From Drechmeria coniospora (Eukaryota; Ascomycota; Sordariomycetes; Hypocreales; Ophiocordycipitaceae): DNA of 64,000 nucleotides. Numbering within the stretch: the stretch's first letter is position 1; each line of letters begins with the position of its first letter. A program made the position numbers and the translations under genes. The DNA lies in NCBI RefSeq assembly GCF_001625195.1, contig NC_054391.1, positions 1,054,001 to 1,118,000 of the forward strand. The letters run 5' to 3'. Below are positions 47,265-57,748 of this stretch, piece after piece. Under the pieces are notes generated by a model that worked only from the letters and a program-made list of their open reading frames with translations, did not search any database and had not been told where the DNA came from.

Positions 47265-47952
47265 CTTGCCAAATGGCCAGAGAGCGATCCGAGATGGAAG
47301 TGGAGAGAGATTGGTTGAGACTGGGGAGATTTTGCAGATTGAGCAGTTTTGCTCGAGACGGACAACTTCGTCGGTTAGAGCTTTCAGGAAGGTCACGTGT
47401 CAATTGCGCTAATCTGAAATTGGGTAATACTGACCGCACAGTGCGCAGTTCCCCTCACAGTGCTTTACGTAAGCATTTACGCCTTACTCCCCATGGAGTC
47501 CGGAGTTCTTACAGTATTAATATTCCGTATTTCTTCGTATGGAATATTACTGTATACTTAGAGCAATGAGCACTTGCATGTGTACAACTAAGTACTTGTG
47601 TTTGTGCGGAGCATACTTGTAAGTATACATGTACTACAGTACACGATAATCCATGTGGTTGTACACCAACTGGTCAAATCATGTTATTGTTTGCCGCATC
47701 TCCGTTCAGCATCAACATCCGTTGTGAAACGCAGATTGACACATCTGAGATGCATCAAACGTTGCACTCATGCAGTCGGCACACCGGCACTAGAAATCTG
47801 CAACAAGCTCTGGAAGCTTTTGAGGGGAATATTGGACGCATATTACGGAGTAATCCAAGCAGGGATATGATTACCCTCCCCCCCCTCCCATCGTACTACC
47901 AAGCCACCGAACATAACGATTGTGTTGTGCCTCACGGTACAGTATCTCGGGC
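47265..47952. other. ATP2 promoter and GLC3 3' flank
   Basis: 688 bp. The ATP2-proximal half includes a CCAAT box at 47419-47423. GTAC words occur at 47510-47650 and near 47850. There is no coding frame of note. Confidence 0.55.
47419..47423 (-). promoter_or_regulatory. CCAAT box upstream of ATP2
   Basis: CCAAT on the minus strand (within ACCCAATTTCAG), 155 bp before the ATP2 ATG. The HAP/AnCF complex binds CCAAT and activates respiratory genes in fungi, so the position is reasonable. A five-base match alone is weak evidence. Confidence 0.3.
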
Positions 47953-50455
47953 CTAGGCCACCGTTTCCTCCAATGCCAGAACCTAAAAAAAGCGTGAGTA
48001 ACCATAAACGAGGGGGTTTCCTTGCCAGAACTGACCAGAGCAGTGCGAGTGGGGATGTAGATGTGAGTCCAGTTCTTCCGGCCGTTCCATTCCATTGGAG
48101 TTGTGAAAAAACGAGTGTTTTCGTCAATCCTGCTGAAACCGCCAGCGTCCTTGGCGTCGGAGTTGAGAACAACGCGGTATGTTCCCGCAGTCTCGATGCC
48201 GATCCGATAGTCTTTGAAGCTCTCGGAAGGGTGAAAGTTGAAGATAAAAACGAGTCCAGCTCTCTCGAAAACAATCACCTTGTCGCTTTCATTCTTCAAG
48301 GAGATGTAGGCCTGTTGCGCATGAAGCCAGCCATATTTCTCCTCGCACTTGTTCATCATGCGATCAAAATTGTTCAAATACTGGTAGCGAAGTAGGTGGT
48401 CTTCCGTCAAGTTCAGCTGCCTACGAGCATACCAGAACGAGTTGTTGTTTCCCTCTCGTGGGAAGTCGAGCCACTCGGGGTGACCAAACTCGTTGCCCTC
48501 GAAATTCAGGTACCCCTCGCCACCCAACGCGTGAGTCAGGAGCCGGATCATTTTGTGAAGACCCATGCCACGCTCGATCACCGGTGTCAGCGGTGACAGT
48601 GTTGACATATTGGTGTACATTTCCGCATCACAAAGGTGAAAGATGAGAGTCTTGTCACCGACAAGCCTGTCTCAAGGTCAGCATATGCGGGGAGAGTTCT
48701 CCAAGTGTCGACGTACGCCTGGTCATGGCTTTCACAATAAGCGATCGTCTTTTCGCCATGGCGGCGGTTCGTCAAGGTGAAGCAAATGTTGGCGAGGTCC
48801 CACTGCTCGTCCTTGAGCTCCTTTAGTATCTTGATCCACATGTCCGGGATTGCCATTGCCAGGCGGTAGTCGAAGCCAACACCGCCAAGCGAGAGAGGCA
48901 AGCAGAGTGCAGGCATGCCGGAGACATCTTCGGCAATGGTAATACAATCCGGATACAGCAAGTGCAACATTTCGTTGGCCAGCATGAGATACACGACTGC
49001 TTCTTCGTCGACATCGGAGCCGAAGTACTCGTGATAACCGCCGGAAAAGCCGCTGCAGTCAGTCGTTAGCAGAGACATGGGCCTTTGGAAGGCAGGAGCG
49101 CGACTTACGTGCCCATGCCGTGGTGCAAATAGAGCATGCTGGTCACGCCATCAAAGCGGAAACCATCAAACTGATATTCATCCATCCAAAAACGCAGGTT
49201 GCTAAGGAGGAACCGCATTACTTCATGGTGGCCGTAGTTGAACAATCTGCTGTCCCACTGATCGTGGCGGCCCCTGCCACCGGTGTGGAAATATTGGTGA
49301 TCCGTCCCATCAAACTCGTTGAGCCCATCCAGAACATTTTTCGAGGCATGACTGTGAACAACATCCAGGAGCACAACGATACCCATACCATGAGCCGTGT
49401 CGACAAGCTCCTTGAGGTCCTCGGGTGGACCATAGCGACTGCTGGCGGCGAAGAAACTGTTCACTTGATACCCGAAACTGGCATAGTAAGCGTGCTCCAT
49501 GATTGCCATCAATTGGATCACGTTGTAGCCCAAGTCTTTGATTCGAGGCAGCATGTTCTTGGTGAACTCTTTGTAGGTTGCGACACGCTGATCTGGGGTG
49601 GAAATGCCGACATGTGCCTCGTACACGCGAGCACTCGTCGGCTTCTTGGGACGCATGTGCTTGAACTTGTACTTCTCACACTGTGGCGGGTTCCAAAAGC
49701 GAGCTTCGTAGGCTGGAGAGACGCTCAAATCTTGTGTTACGTACGTGATCCAAGCCGGGAGTCGGTCAACCCGTCCGCAACCGGGCAGTTCGAGGGAGAT
49801 CTTGATGGCAGGTCAGAATTGGAGGCCCATGTTCCGTCGGGTCATTCAACGTTTACCTTGATCTTGGAGTTGTGATCTATCGCTGGCTTGCCATCCTGGG
49901 CATGAATGACAATCTCGAAAACACCAAAGTCGTCCTTCTTCATTGGGTGGGAGTCCCGGTTCCAGTCATCTCGAAACATGTCAGTCATCATCAGCCCGAC
50001 GGAAAGTTCACTGGAACCTACTAAATTCGCCGACGAGGGAAGCTTTTGTGGCGTTTGGCGCCCATTCTCGGTATGTGATGTTATTTTTGTCGTCGATATT
50101 AAAGCCGAATTTATCAACTCCCTAACGAAGTCATCAATAAGCAAGGACTCATGTGTCGCTTTGGCGCAAGCCTCTCACCATGGAGAACTTTTCTACACCA
50201 CCCTCCGTTTCATCGATTTTCTTGATCCATTCCTGAGCTTTGGCGTAACGTCGTTTCAAGGCATCGCTGAATGGAGCCAGCCATGGATCCAGCTTCACAA
50301 CACCTGCATGCCATGCCGATTAGTGCCGGTGCTCTTCGTCCATCAAGCTCGACAGGCAGTAACCCACCAGTGCCGTCCTTGGGCACATCGTCCGCATCTG
50401 CACAGGCAGCATTCATGCCCGGGCGTTTGGACGGGTTCTCGAGAATGGCAGTCAT
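47953..50455 (-). CDS. GLC3: 1,4-alpha-glucan (glycogen) branching enzyme
   Basis: Eight exons: 50455-50368, 50303-50179, 50121-50022, 49969-49857, 49800-49109, 49052-48717, 48666-48036 and 47982-47953, encoding 704 aa, the usual fungal length. It makes alpha-1,6 branches in glycogen in the cytosol. The N-terminal CBM48 region has [20 protein letters not shown] and [11 protein letters not shown]. The GH13 motifs are [23 protein letters not shown] (nucleophile Asp359), IAEDVSGMP (acid/base Glu414) and [13 protein letters not shown]. The last exon adds only ten codons, restoring [14 protein letters not shown] before the stop; ignoring it would give an aberrant tail. Introns are 50-64 nt; two acceptors (CGAG and CAAG) are atypical but frame and protein demand them. 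Confidence 0.96.
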
Positions 50456-51607
50456 ACTTGACTATATTATCGTATCGATAGACTCTGGTGATGCCTGAGC
50501 GGGGTAGAAATGACGATCTTTCTTGGGTAAAGTGCTCCCTGCGAAGGGGGGCGAGACCATGCGGAGGGATTCGAACGGGTTTAGGGCAGACACAACTCCG
50601 TACAGGTTGCGAGGACGGCCTTGGTAGGTGGTTGAAAGCGGTGCAGTGTCGAAAATGCACAGCTAGGAAGGGAAGAGGTTGGAACCAGATTGAAAAGGAG
50701 GTCGAGTCGAATTCCGTGGGCAGTTGTAGACCTCGTGGCAGGAGCCCATATCGATAGAAAACATGCCTCCTCCTATTGCAACCAAATGACGTTAGGATGA
50801 AGATTTAACACATACCTCCCAAGCCAAGGTACGGTGGCGACAGCGGCACCCTGGTGCCTACTTCTACTGTAAGTACAGTAAGGAAGTACGAAGAACTACC
50901 AAGTAGGTACGTTAAGGCAATACCAGGTCCGAATAGTGCACAAGTACTCTGTACATGTAGTTGTAGGTATTATTTACGGTACAGATACTTAAGTAGGTAC
51001 TACAGTATGTGGTTACTTGGGCCAGGTACCTAGTAATTCTGTGCTACACGGTTACTTACTGTACTGGGTACCTACCAGTAGAGACGCCGAGCTGGCGTCG
51101 CACCAGGAACATTCATTTGTGTGAGGGAGCGAGCTTGTACCTCGGAAGTATCTTGGAGCTTCCCCGCTTCCACGGAGATCAGACCCACCCATACCCCATG
51201 ATGTACTGTAAGTACAGTAGTTCTACTCCGTAATGCCTGACGACTTTCCATACTAGCTGTCACTCACCGACAAACGGCTTCTGCGTGCCGATCGCATCAC
51301 GGCCGTCATCGTAATCCGAGCGAACAACGTTGGATTGTAAATGGCAACACAATCGTAGCCGATTCCTGGCCTCCTACCGATCTGTTCTTTTCCCGGCGTC
51401 TAAGCTTTCCCTTGGACTGCCTAGAAATCGAGTCACAACTGTCCAGCAGTTCGGCCAACGAGCGCCGTCGCCACGAGCCTCGTTTCTCCTTCGTCCTCGA
51501 CGGTCGTTACTCGAGCATGTTGAGCTGCACAGACTTGGGCATCCTTCCGGCTTCTGGTGCCCTGCTTCACGTCCGCCAATTTATCGAAGACTCCGCCGTC
51601 CAACATC
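50456..51607. other. Divergent spacer between GLC3 and MCX1
   Basis: 1.15 kb between two starts. 50850-51240 is rich in GTAC, TAGGTAC and AGTACAGTA words. A purine-rich stretch precedes the GLC3 start on the minus strand. Frames at 51330-51607 continue upstream of the MCX1 ATG without being clearly coding. Confidence 0.5.
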
Positions 51608-53434
51608 ATGCTCGCGTCTCCTAGATCGCTTGCCCTGTCGGTTCGATGCCGTTCCTCGGCTATCAAAAGGCTACAGTGCGGTGCTTGTCGTCGCCAAATA
51701 TGCTCCTCTCGTCCTCTTGGAGCGACGAGACGAACTGCAGACTTCAATTCCGGCTTTACCGGTGTCTATGACCCGTCGGTAGAATCTGGGCGCGGGCCAA
51801 TGTTCAACAAGTCCAACTTTGGTGTGCCCCAGTTCTATCCCCGTGATCTGAAGAAGCGTGTGGACGAGTATGTTGTCGGTCAGGATCGAGCAAAGAGGAC
51901 GATATGCTCCACCATCTTCAACCATTACCAGAACCTGCGTCGAAGATACCAGCACGAGCACGAAGATCGCAACATTCGAGAGAAGCTCCTGCGTCAGCGG
52001 TTTGCTCGAGATCGAGAAATCCATCATCGACGGCGCGAGTCCACTTCAGTCGAAGGTAAGCCGGCGACCGCCCACTAATGTTCAACCAAAAGTTGCTGAC
52101 AAGGGTGAATGAAGATGAACTCGTCGGCCATCACGAGTCGATGCGGCCGCTTTTTGATATGAACGAGCCCGAAGACGATCCGCTTGACCATTTGTATACC
52201 CCGGAGGATGTGTCGAAGCCAGACCACGTAAAGATCGATAAGAGCAACCTGTTGTTGATCGGCCCAACCGGGGTAGGGAAAACGTATATTCTCGAGTATG
52301 TGGTCCCTCGTCTTACCATTTCCGGTGGTTCCGCTGACTGGACCAAGGACGTTGAGCAAGAAAATTCAAGTTCCCTTCACCATTTGCGATTGCAACTCGC
52401 TTACACAAGCGGGATATATTGGGCAAGACGTCGAGACATGTATCGAACGTCTTTTGATCGAGGCCAACTACGACGTCAAAGCGACGGAATATGGCATTGT
52501 GGTTTTGGACGAGTTTGACAAGTTGGCCCGCCGAGACTCCCCGACCGGTCGAGACGTTGGCGGCGAAGGTGTCCAACAAGCGTTGCTCAAACTCATCGAA
52601 GGGGTCAACGTCACCATCCATGTCAAGGACAACCGGTCATCTCGAAGCGCGCCCTCGATGACGACGACGTATAACTCCCCGAGCACCCCATCTTCGACAA
52701 CGCCCGCCGCGCCGCCCAGCGGTGGAAAGGTGGATCAATACACGATAGATACAACGAACATCCTCTTCATCTTCTGTGGCGCGTTTGTTGGCCTCGAAAA
52801 GGCAATTGTGCAACGTGTTGCACAGCCGTCCATGGGTTTCGGCAGAGAAGTAAGGGGCCGGTCGATGCTATCCGGGGATAAGAGCATTCTTCCTCCCGAT
52901 GCATACGCTCACCTTGCCCACTACGACTCCGCGTCGTCGTTGTCCTTCACCCCGATGGATTTGGCAACGCCAGCAGACCTCCAGAAGTTCGGGTTCATCC
53001 CCGAGCTTATCGGACGCATGCACAACATTTGCGCACTAAGTCCTCTTTCCAAAGCGGATCTATTGCGCATCTTGACCGAACCGCGGAATAGCCTCGTCGC
53101 TCAGTACACGGCATTGTTCGAAACATACCCTTCCCGACTCTTCTTCACAGAGAAGGCTCTCTACGCCCTAGCGGAACGAGCGGCGGCGTCTGGAACAGGA
53201 GCAAGAGGACTGAAGATGGAAATGGAGCGAGTCCTTGCCGGACCCATGTTTGACGCCCCAACACCGTACGTTCTCATCACAGAAGGCTGCGTCAATGGTA
53301 CGGAGAAGGCGGCGTACTGGGGCAAGGATGGGCGTTTTGAATTGGACAGACAATTGGAGGAAGAGGAAGTCGGCTGCTTGACACCGCACATGACGTTTGA
53401 ACGGCTGAGGGAGGCGGGACAAAGCGGCGGTTGA
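51608..53434 (+). CDS. MCX1: Mitochondrial ClpX-type AAA+ unfoldase (Mcx1)
   Basis: Exons 51608-52055, 52115-52295 and 52348-53434 encode 571 aa. A mitochondrial presequence (LASPRSLALSVRCRSSAIKR) is followed by FYPRDLKKRVDEYVVGQDRA, the start of the ClpX AAA+ domain. The bacterial N-terminal zinc domain is absent, as in Mcx1. Walker A GPTGVGKT is at 199-206, the pore loop AGYIGQDVE follows, and Walker B VVLDEFDKL is at 261-269. GFIPELIGRMHNI and RNSLVAQYTALFE are typical ClpX C-terminal motifs. A Ser/Thr/Pro-rich insert (about 310-332) separates Walker B from the next strand. SMGFGREV at about 371 stands where ClpX carries its IGF loop for ClpP binding. Both introns have AAG acceptors; joining restores SVEDELVGHHE and ILETLSKKIQVPF. 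Confidence 0.9.
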
Positions 53435-53774
53435 CACCTCGGCATCATGGAATAGGCGATGGATGTGGCGTGTCTTTGTTCCCGCATCTGATCTTGTTCA
53501 TGCAAGCTGGTGGATGGGATGAAGTGAAGGTGGCACAATAGTTCCCGAGTCACATACGTTGCGAAGCGCAATGGGAAAAAATGGCCCGAGTTCCATCGTA
53601 GTACAGAATTTACATCTAGACACTTGGCTCCCTTGCATTCCCTTGCAACTCGCGTACCTTGCCCCGCCACAGTTCTGGACAATGCTGCGGATGAAAGGCC
53701 AGGTTCGGTCGATTGGACCGCTCGTTGTTTTGATCACAAAATAAACTAAAAGGGATTGGTGGCGTGGAAAGTGT
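53435..53774. other. Convergent spacer between MCX1 and COX5
   Basis: 340 bp with the two 3' flanks. AATAAA-like sequence occurs near 53741. No gene was seen. Confidence 0.6.
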
Positions 53775-54616
53775 TTAGTGACCCTTGGGAGGAGACTGAA
53801 CCACGCCCTTGCCAGTGTAGCCTTCTGAGGAGATGCCGGTGATGGGGTCGGCTTTTTGTTGCTGCAGCAGGCCTTGTCAGTCTTGGACGGCATGGTGTTC
53901 TCGTCTAGCATGGACATGTATACCTTGAGGAGCTCGTTGGATGCTTCCTGGTACTCCTTGGTCATGGTGGAAGGCTCGGGCTTGGCGAAGGATCGAGTGG
54001 TTGCGAAGATGGCGAAGCTGACACCGACACCCAGGGCAACGCCCCAGGCAATGCGAGCGTTGGTACCGGGAGGGTCGACGGCGCGGGGGCCGTGGGGACC
54101 GAAGGCAATCCAGTATGCTAGTGATAGGGCCAAAGTCAGTTGCCTATGCCAGACGTGACGTGACGAACAGAGGCAAACATAGGTGCCATCAGTGACACCA
54201 TCGCATTGCTCAACAATCAACCGCTGATGGAAAACATTTCGAAATAGGGCGGACGACAAGACCTCTCATGATAGGGAAGAAATTTCTCCGACGAAAAGAG
54301 CTCTAGGCGAGTTGCGAAGGCGGATTGTCGTGCCATCTGCACCAGCGACTCGAGGAGGTGTTTTGCAGGACAAATCAGGGAACGTACCGGCCTTCTTCTC
54401 CTGGATCGTCAATTCGGCCCAGCTCCCCTTCATGCGATCTCGTAGAGCCATCCAGAGGTCAGCCTGCTCCTGAAGTGGCATTCCCTCCCATCGTTTCTCG
54501 ATGTTGGCGAGGGTAGGGTTGGAAATGGCGTGAGTAGACGAGGCACGGGTTGCGACGGCCGGGACGCTGCGCACCAGGCGGTTGCGCAGCAGACTCGACG
54601 CCGGGGTGCGCAGCAT
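53775..54616 (-). CDS. COX5: Cytochrome c oxidase subunit 5 (COX IV family)
   Basis: Exons 54616-54388, 54117-53924 and 53861-53775 encode 169 aa, matching fungal Cox5. It is a nuclear-encoded subunit of complex IV in the inner mitochondrial membrane. The presequence (MLRTPASSLLRNRLVRSVPA) leads to ISNPTLANIEKRWEGMPLQE and DLWMALRDRMKGSWAELTIQ, the conserved matrix part. One transmembrane helix (IAWGVALGVGVSFAIFATT, about 100-118) is followed by PSTMTKEYQEASNELLK and the conserved tail GISSEGYTGKGVVQSPPK. The first intron is 270 nt, much longer than any other in the window; the second is 62 nt. Both joins (EKKAAYWIAFGP and LLKQQKADPITG) give the expected protein. Confidence 0.96.
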
Positions 54617-56649
54617 TTTTCGATTGTGAGGGGAGGTTGTATGTCGGAGGTTCGGAAGGGGAAGGGGAGTCAATTGACAGTATTCGCGGACGTTGGAAAG
54701 GAGGTGGTGCTGATCCGAGGATGGACGACAGAAGTTTTCGGCTTTCCGGAGCTGGGTGGCATGTTCCTCGCTCTCAATCACTTGACTGGATGCTCAGTAG
54801 CTCGGAAGCGGCCAAATGGTGACTAAGCCAAAGTACCTGGTATGCCACATCACGTGTTTGCTGAGCAAATGGCTGCTGCCAATCAGGAGCATTCGATTTG
54901 CATGGCACAAGGTGAGGGGAGGGAGCTCCATAATTATCTGCATGCAGGTCATATGTTATTATTACAAGTGCTTCAAATCCATCATACGATACGGAGTACT
55001 AATGGTTAAATCACCGCACTCGTTCATGTGCTGGAACTTGTACGTGACGTAAAGAGCTGTATTGCTTACTGGTGCATGTATGTTGGTTTCAACTACGGTG
55101 AGTGACATGCACATGACATCCATGCACAACCGCAAGTCATTTGGTGCATTTTACTGTACTGCTTACCCCCAGCGAGAGTCTTTAATCCGTTACGGAGTAC
55201 TCCGTACACCGTACGAGTCTCCCACTTCCCCATCGTTGCTCAATGATATTAAAATACCTAGTCGTTCGACGTGAGCACTGATGGCTACGCGTTTCTTCCA
55301 CATTGCGGTGGCCCTCTATCGCCATACTCGTTACCCAAACAGTACTGAAGGTTGCAAAACTGAACTTCTGCATGATGAAGCCAGAAACTTCCACGCAATC
55401 ACGGGCAGGTGCAACAACAATCCGTGATGGCTGAATCGCAATCAACGGGCTCGATTCAAGGTAACTAACTTGTCCTGACGTGTCTGCCCGAGCCGATGGT
55501 GCGGCCACGTTTTGGGCTATCCCCCCCTTTGGATGATCTTGGTTTGTCGGTCCTAACTCCAGCCCTCGAGTTTATCTACCTGCCCTCGCCGTAGTTCCGT
55601 ACGCTGCCATTGCACTTATTCGACCGTGCAAGAAAATTGGCGGCTTCCGACTCAGAAAGGTACGCAGAGTCAGTGAGGGTTTGGAAGTACTTCAATTGCC
55701 AGGTTTGAACCATTCGCCTTTTTGCTCCAGTCATTATGCATGGCCTATTATCAGACAACAGGATGCTTGATCGCTTGCTCGGGCAACAACAGGGTATCAA
55801 TCCGATGGTCGTAAGTAACACAAGAGCAATGACGACTAAAATGCCAACGACAACGAAATAGTCCCAATTTTTGTGTAGTTATTGACCTCCGAGCTACCTG
55901 GAGACACTACATGCGTACCTTGTTCCCCGGATTGGTCAGGTCGCCATCCGTTCGCATATCGCTGAGCAATGCAACTTATACTTCTCCCCTTTGTTCTGAG
56001 TCATAATAAACGAAGGTGGCATTTAGGTTGAGTTGACTTGGCGTGCCCAGCCGGCAGGGAAACGGCGTGCAACATGCTCCTCTCCGAGGCATACACAGCA
56101 CGAAGTGTGTACCATGTTCGCAATTCGCTCTCACTCCTCCACCAGAGCACGTAACAGGATATCATGGTGTCTGATGTCAAACACGCACACAATACATACA
56201 TCGCGTGTGGCTAGCCATCTTATCTCTCTTTTGAGGGCGACGACTGTGTTTGCGTTTCCGCCTGTTGTGGAACCTCAGACCTGTGGCCGCAGGCTCGTAA
56301 GCCAAAGATGATACAAAACAATTCGCTGGAAGGGGGACATGCATATTGGCCTGGTTTGGGTTAGAGCCTTTCCTTGCAACCACTGGCTGGAAGGTGTAGT
56401 ATCCTAATCAAAGCATGCATGGTAAATATCATCAGACAGTCAAAACCCAACGTTTGGATGAGAGGAAAATTTACCTCCAAGAACACCGCAAAATATTGCG
56501 AGCCCAATCGGCAGAGCTTTCTGGAAACTACTCATCCTGAATGTTCGTTCTATCTGGTTTTTGACTGATTGCCGTGATACCTGAGGATGGTTGAAACCGA
56601 TTGCAGTGTACCAACAATTGAGGTGTCGTTCGCCAAGTGTGCTGTACTA

Positions 56650-57053
56650 CAGTGGGGGGGCAAAAAGTATTTGCCCGTTCTTAGGTACCGCATCCCTAGT
56701 CCAGTCAAACCTAATCTATTTTGTTAGTATTATAACAATATTTTCTACCACCCCGCTACTGCAATAATAATAGCCTCAACGCAATGGGGCATTGAATCAA
56801 TCAGCTTCTAAATCTCGAATATAACGAATCTATCGACTCGTCCGTCGAGAGGTAGCTTGCAAATCCGTAATCGCATTTGCTGCAATAATTCCTTGCCTCG
56901 AGGCATCATTACGGCTGCTTTGAGGCATTGTTATTGCTACGTTTGATGCGCATATAGTTGTTTGATTGTTACAATACTAACAAAAATGATAAGGTTTGAT
57001 TGGACTTGGAATGTAGTACCTAAGGGTGGGCAAATACTTTTTGCCACATACTG
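56650..57053 (-). mobile_element. Internally deleted Tc1/mariner-like element (MITE-like)
   Basis: A 404-bp element. The outer ends read CAGT...ACTG and are flanked by TA on both sides (56648-56649 and 57054-57055), as in Tc1/mariner insertions at TA targets. Inverted repeats of about 90 bp (56650-56739 and 56965-57053) share the core GCAAAAAGTATTTGCCC and TCTTAGGTAC/CCTTAGGTAC, GTCCAGTCAAACCT/GTCCAATCAAACCT, and TTTGTTAGTATT. Divergence between the arms is moderate. The 225-bp centre carries both ends of a transposase frame on the minus strand, so it derives from an autonomous element by internal deletion. It could move only with transposase supplied elsewhere. Confidence 0.9.
56745..56928 (-). 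pseudogene. Remnants of Tc1-type transposase termini
   Basis: On the minus strand an ATG at 56928-56926 opens a short frame (MPQSSRNDASRQGIIAAN) resembling the start of fungal Tc1-type transposases. It stops after about 32 codons. Past a short gap, 56804-56745 reads LIDSMPHCVEAIIIAVAGW and a stop, which closely follows the usual C-terminus of such transposases (a SMPxR-like motif about 15 residues before the end). The whole catalytic DDE core is missing. The start assignment is an inference; the C-terminal match is stronger. Confidence 0.7.
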
Positions 57054-57748
57054 TACTTACTGTATCATGTGCGGAGTAATTATGTAGCACTGTACTCCGT
57101 ACTTGTGCCTACAGTACTCCGTAGGTGCATATGCTAATCAGGATTTACTGTACATACTAAGATCGGTAGGTACGGAGTACGGAGTATGGAGTACGTACTC
57201 CGTATATTAGTATTCCAATTCCTGCACCTGTACTCCGTACTTACAGAACTGTATTAATACTGTACGTTCAGTCTTAGGTGTACTGTACGTATGTATGTCA
57301 AGAGTACTCTGTACTTACATATTCTGTCGCATACTTATAGCACCTCACAAGTCCACATTGACTGTGGCGCCCATTTTTTGTGGCTGGTTTGGTGCAACAT
57401 ATTCACTATGCAAGTAATTACTGTACACCTATGTCTGCAGTAGGACCCACCAAGTTGGTGACGCGCATAGCAGAACGCGTCTCACTCGTCCTCACTACGC
57501 ACCTCGGTTCGTGACAAATTGGGCACCGTGCCTACGAGAACGGTGAATTTACTGCAACAATTCACCCAACATTCGCCCAACATTCGTCATCATATCTCCT
57601 TGTCGACAAACTGTTCCACTTTCGTACTTGGAAATGCTCCTTGTGCTCTCGAAGCACATTGAGTGTTTGCAAATCACCAAGTTCTCATCCCTTGCGTCAT
57701 CTGCACGCAACACTCTCGACAGACAGTATGAGATGATGACGGCGGATC

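Larger units (their letters stand above)
54617..57748. other. Divergent spacer between COX5 and MUS7 with a transposon relic
   Basis: 3.1 kb between two starts. 54617-56600 has ordinary composition with a few GTAC words and no convincing frame. 56650-57053 is the Tc1/mariner-like element. 57054-57310 right after it is a dense GTAC/ACGGAGTAC block. 57500-57748 is a C/A-rich stretch that may be the MUS7 leader. Confidence 0.6.

Noticed and set aside
49120..49875. Plus-strand frame of 251 codons over GLC3
   Set aside because: Antisense shadow of GLC3 exon 5; it crosses a well-supported intron.
50555..50590. tRNA-like T-loop sequence (GGATTCGAAC)
   Set aside because: No matching A box, anticodon arm or acceptor stem could be formed around it on either strand.
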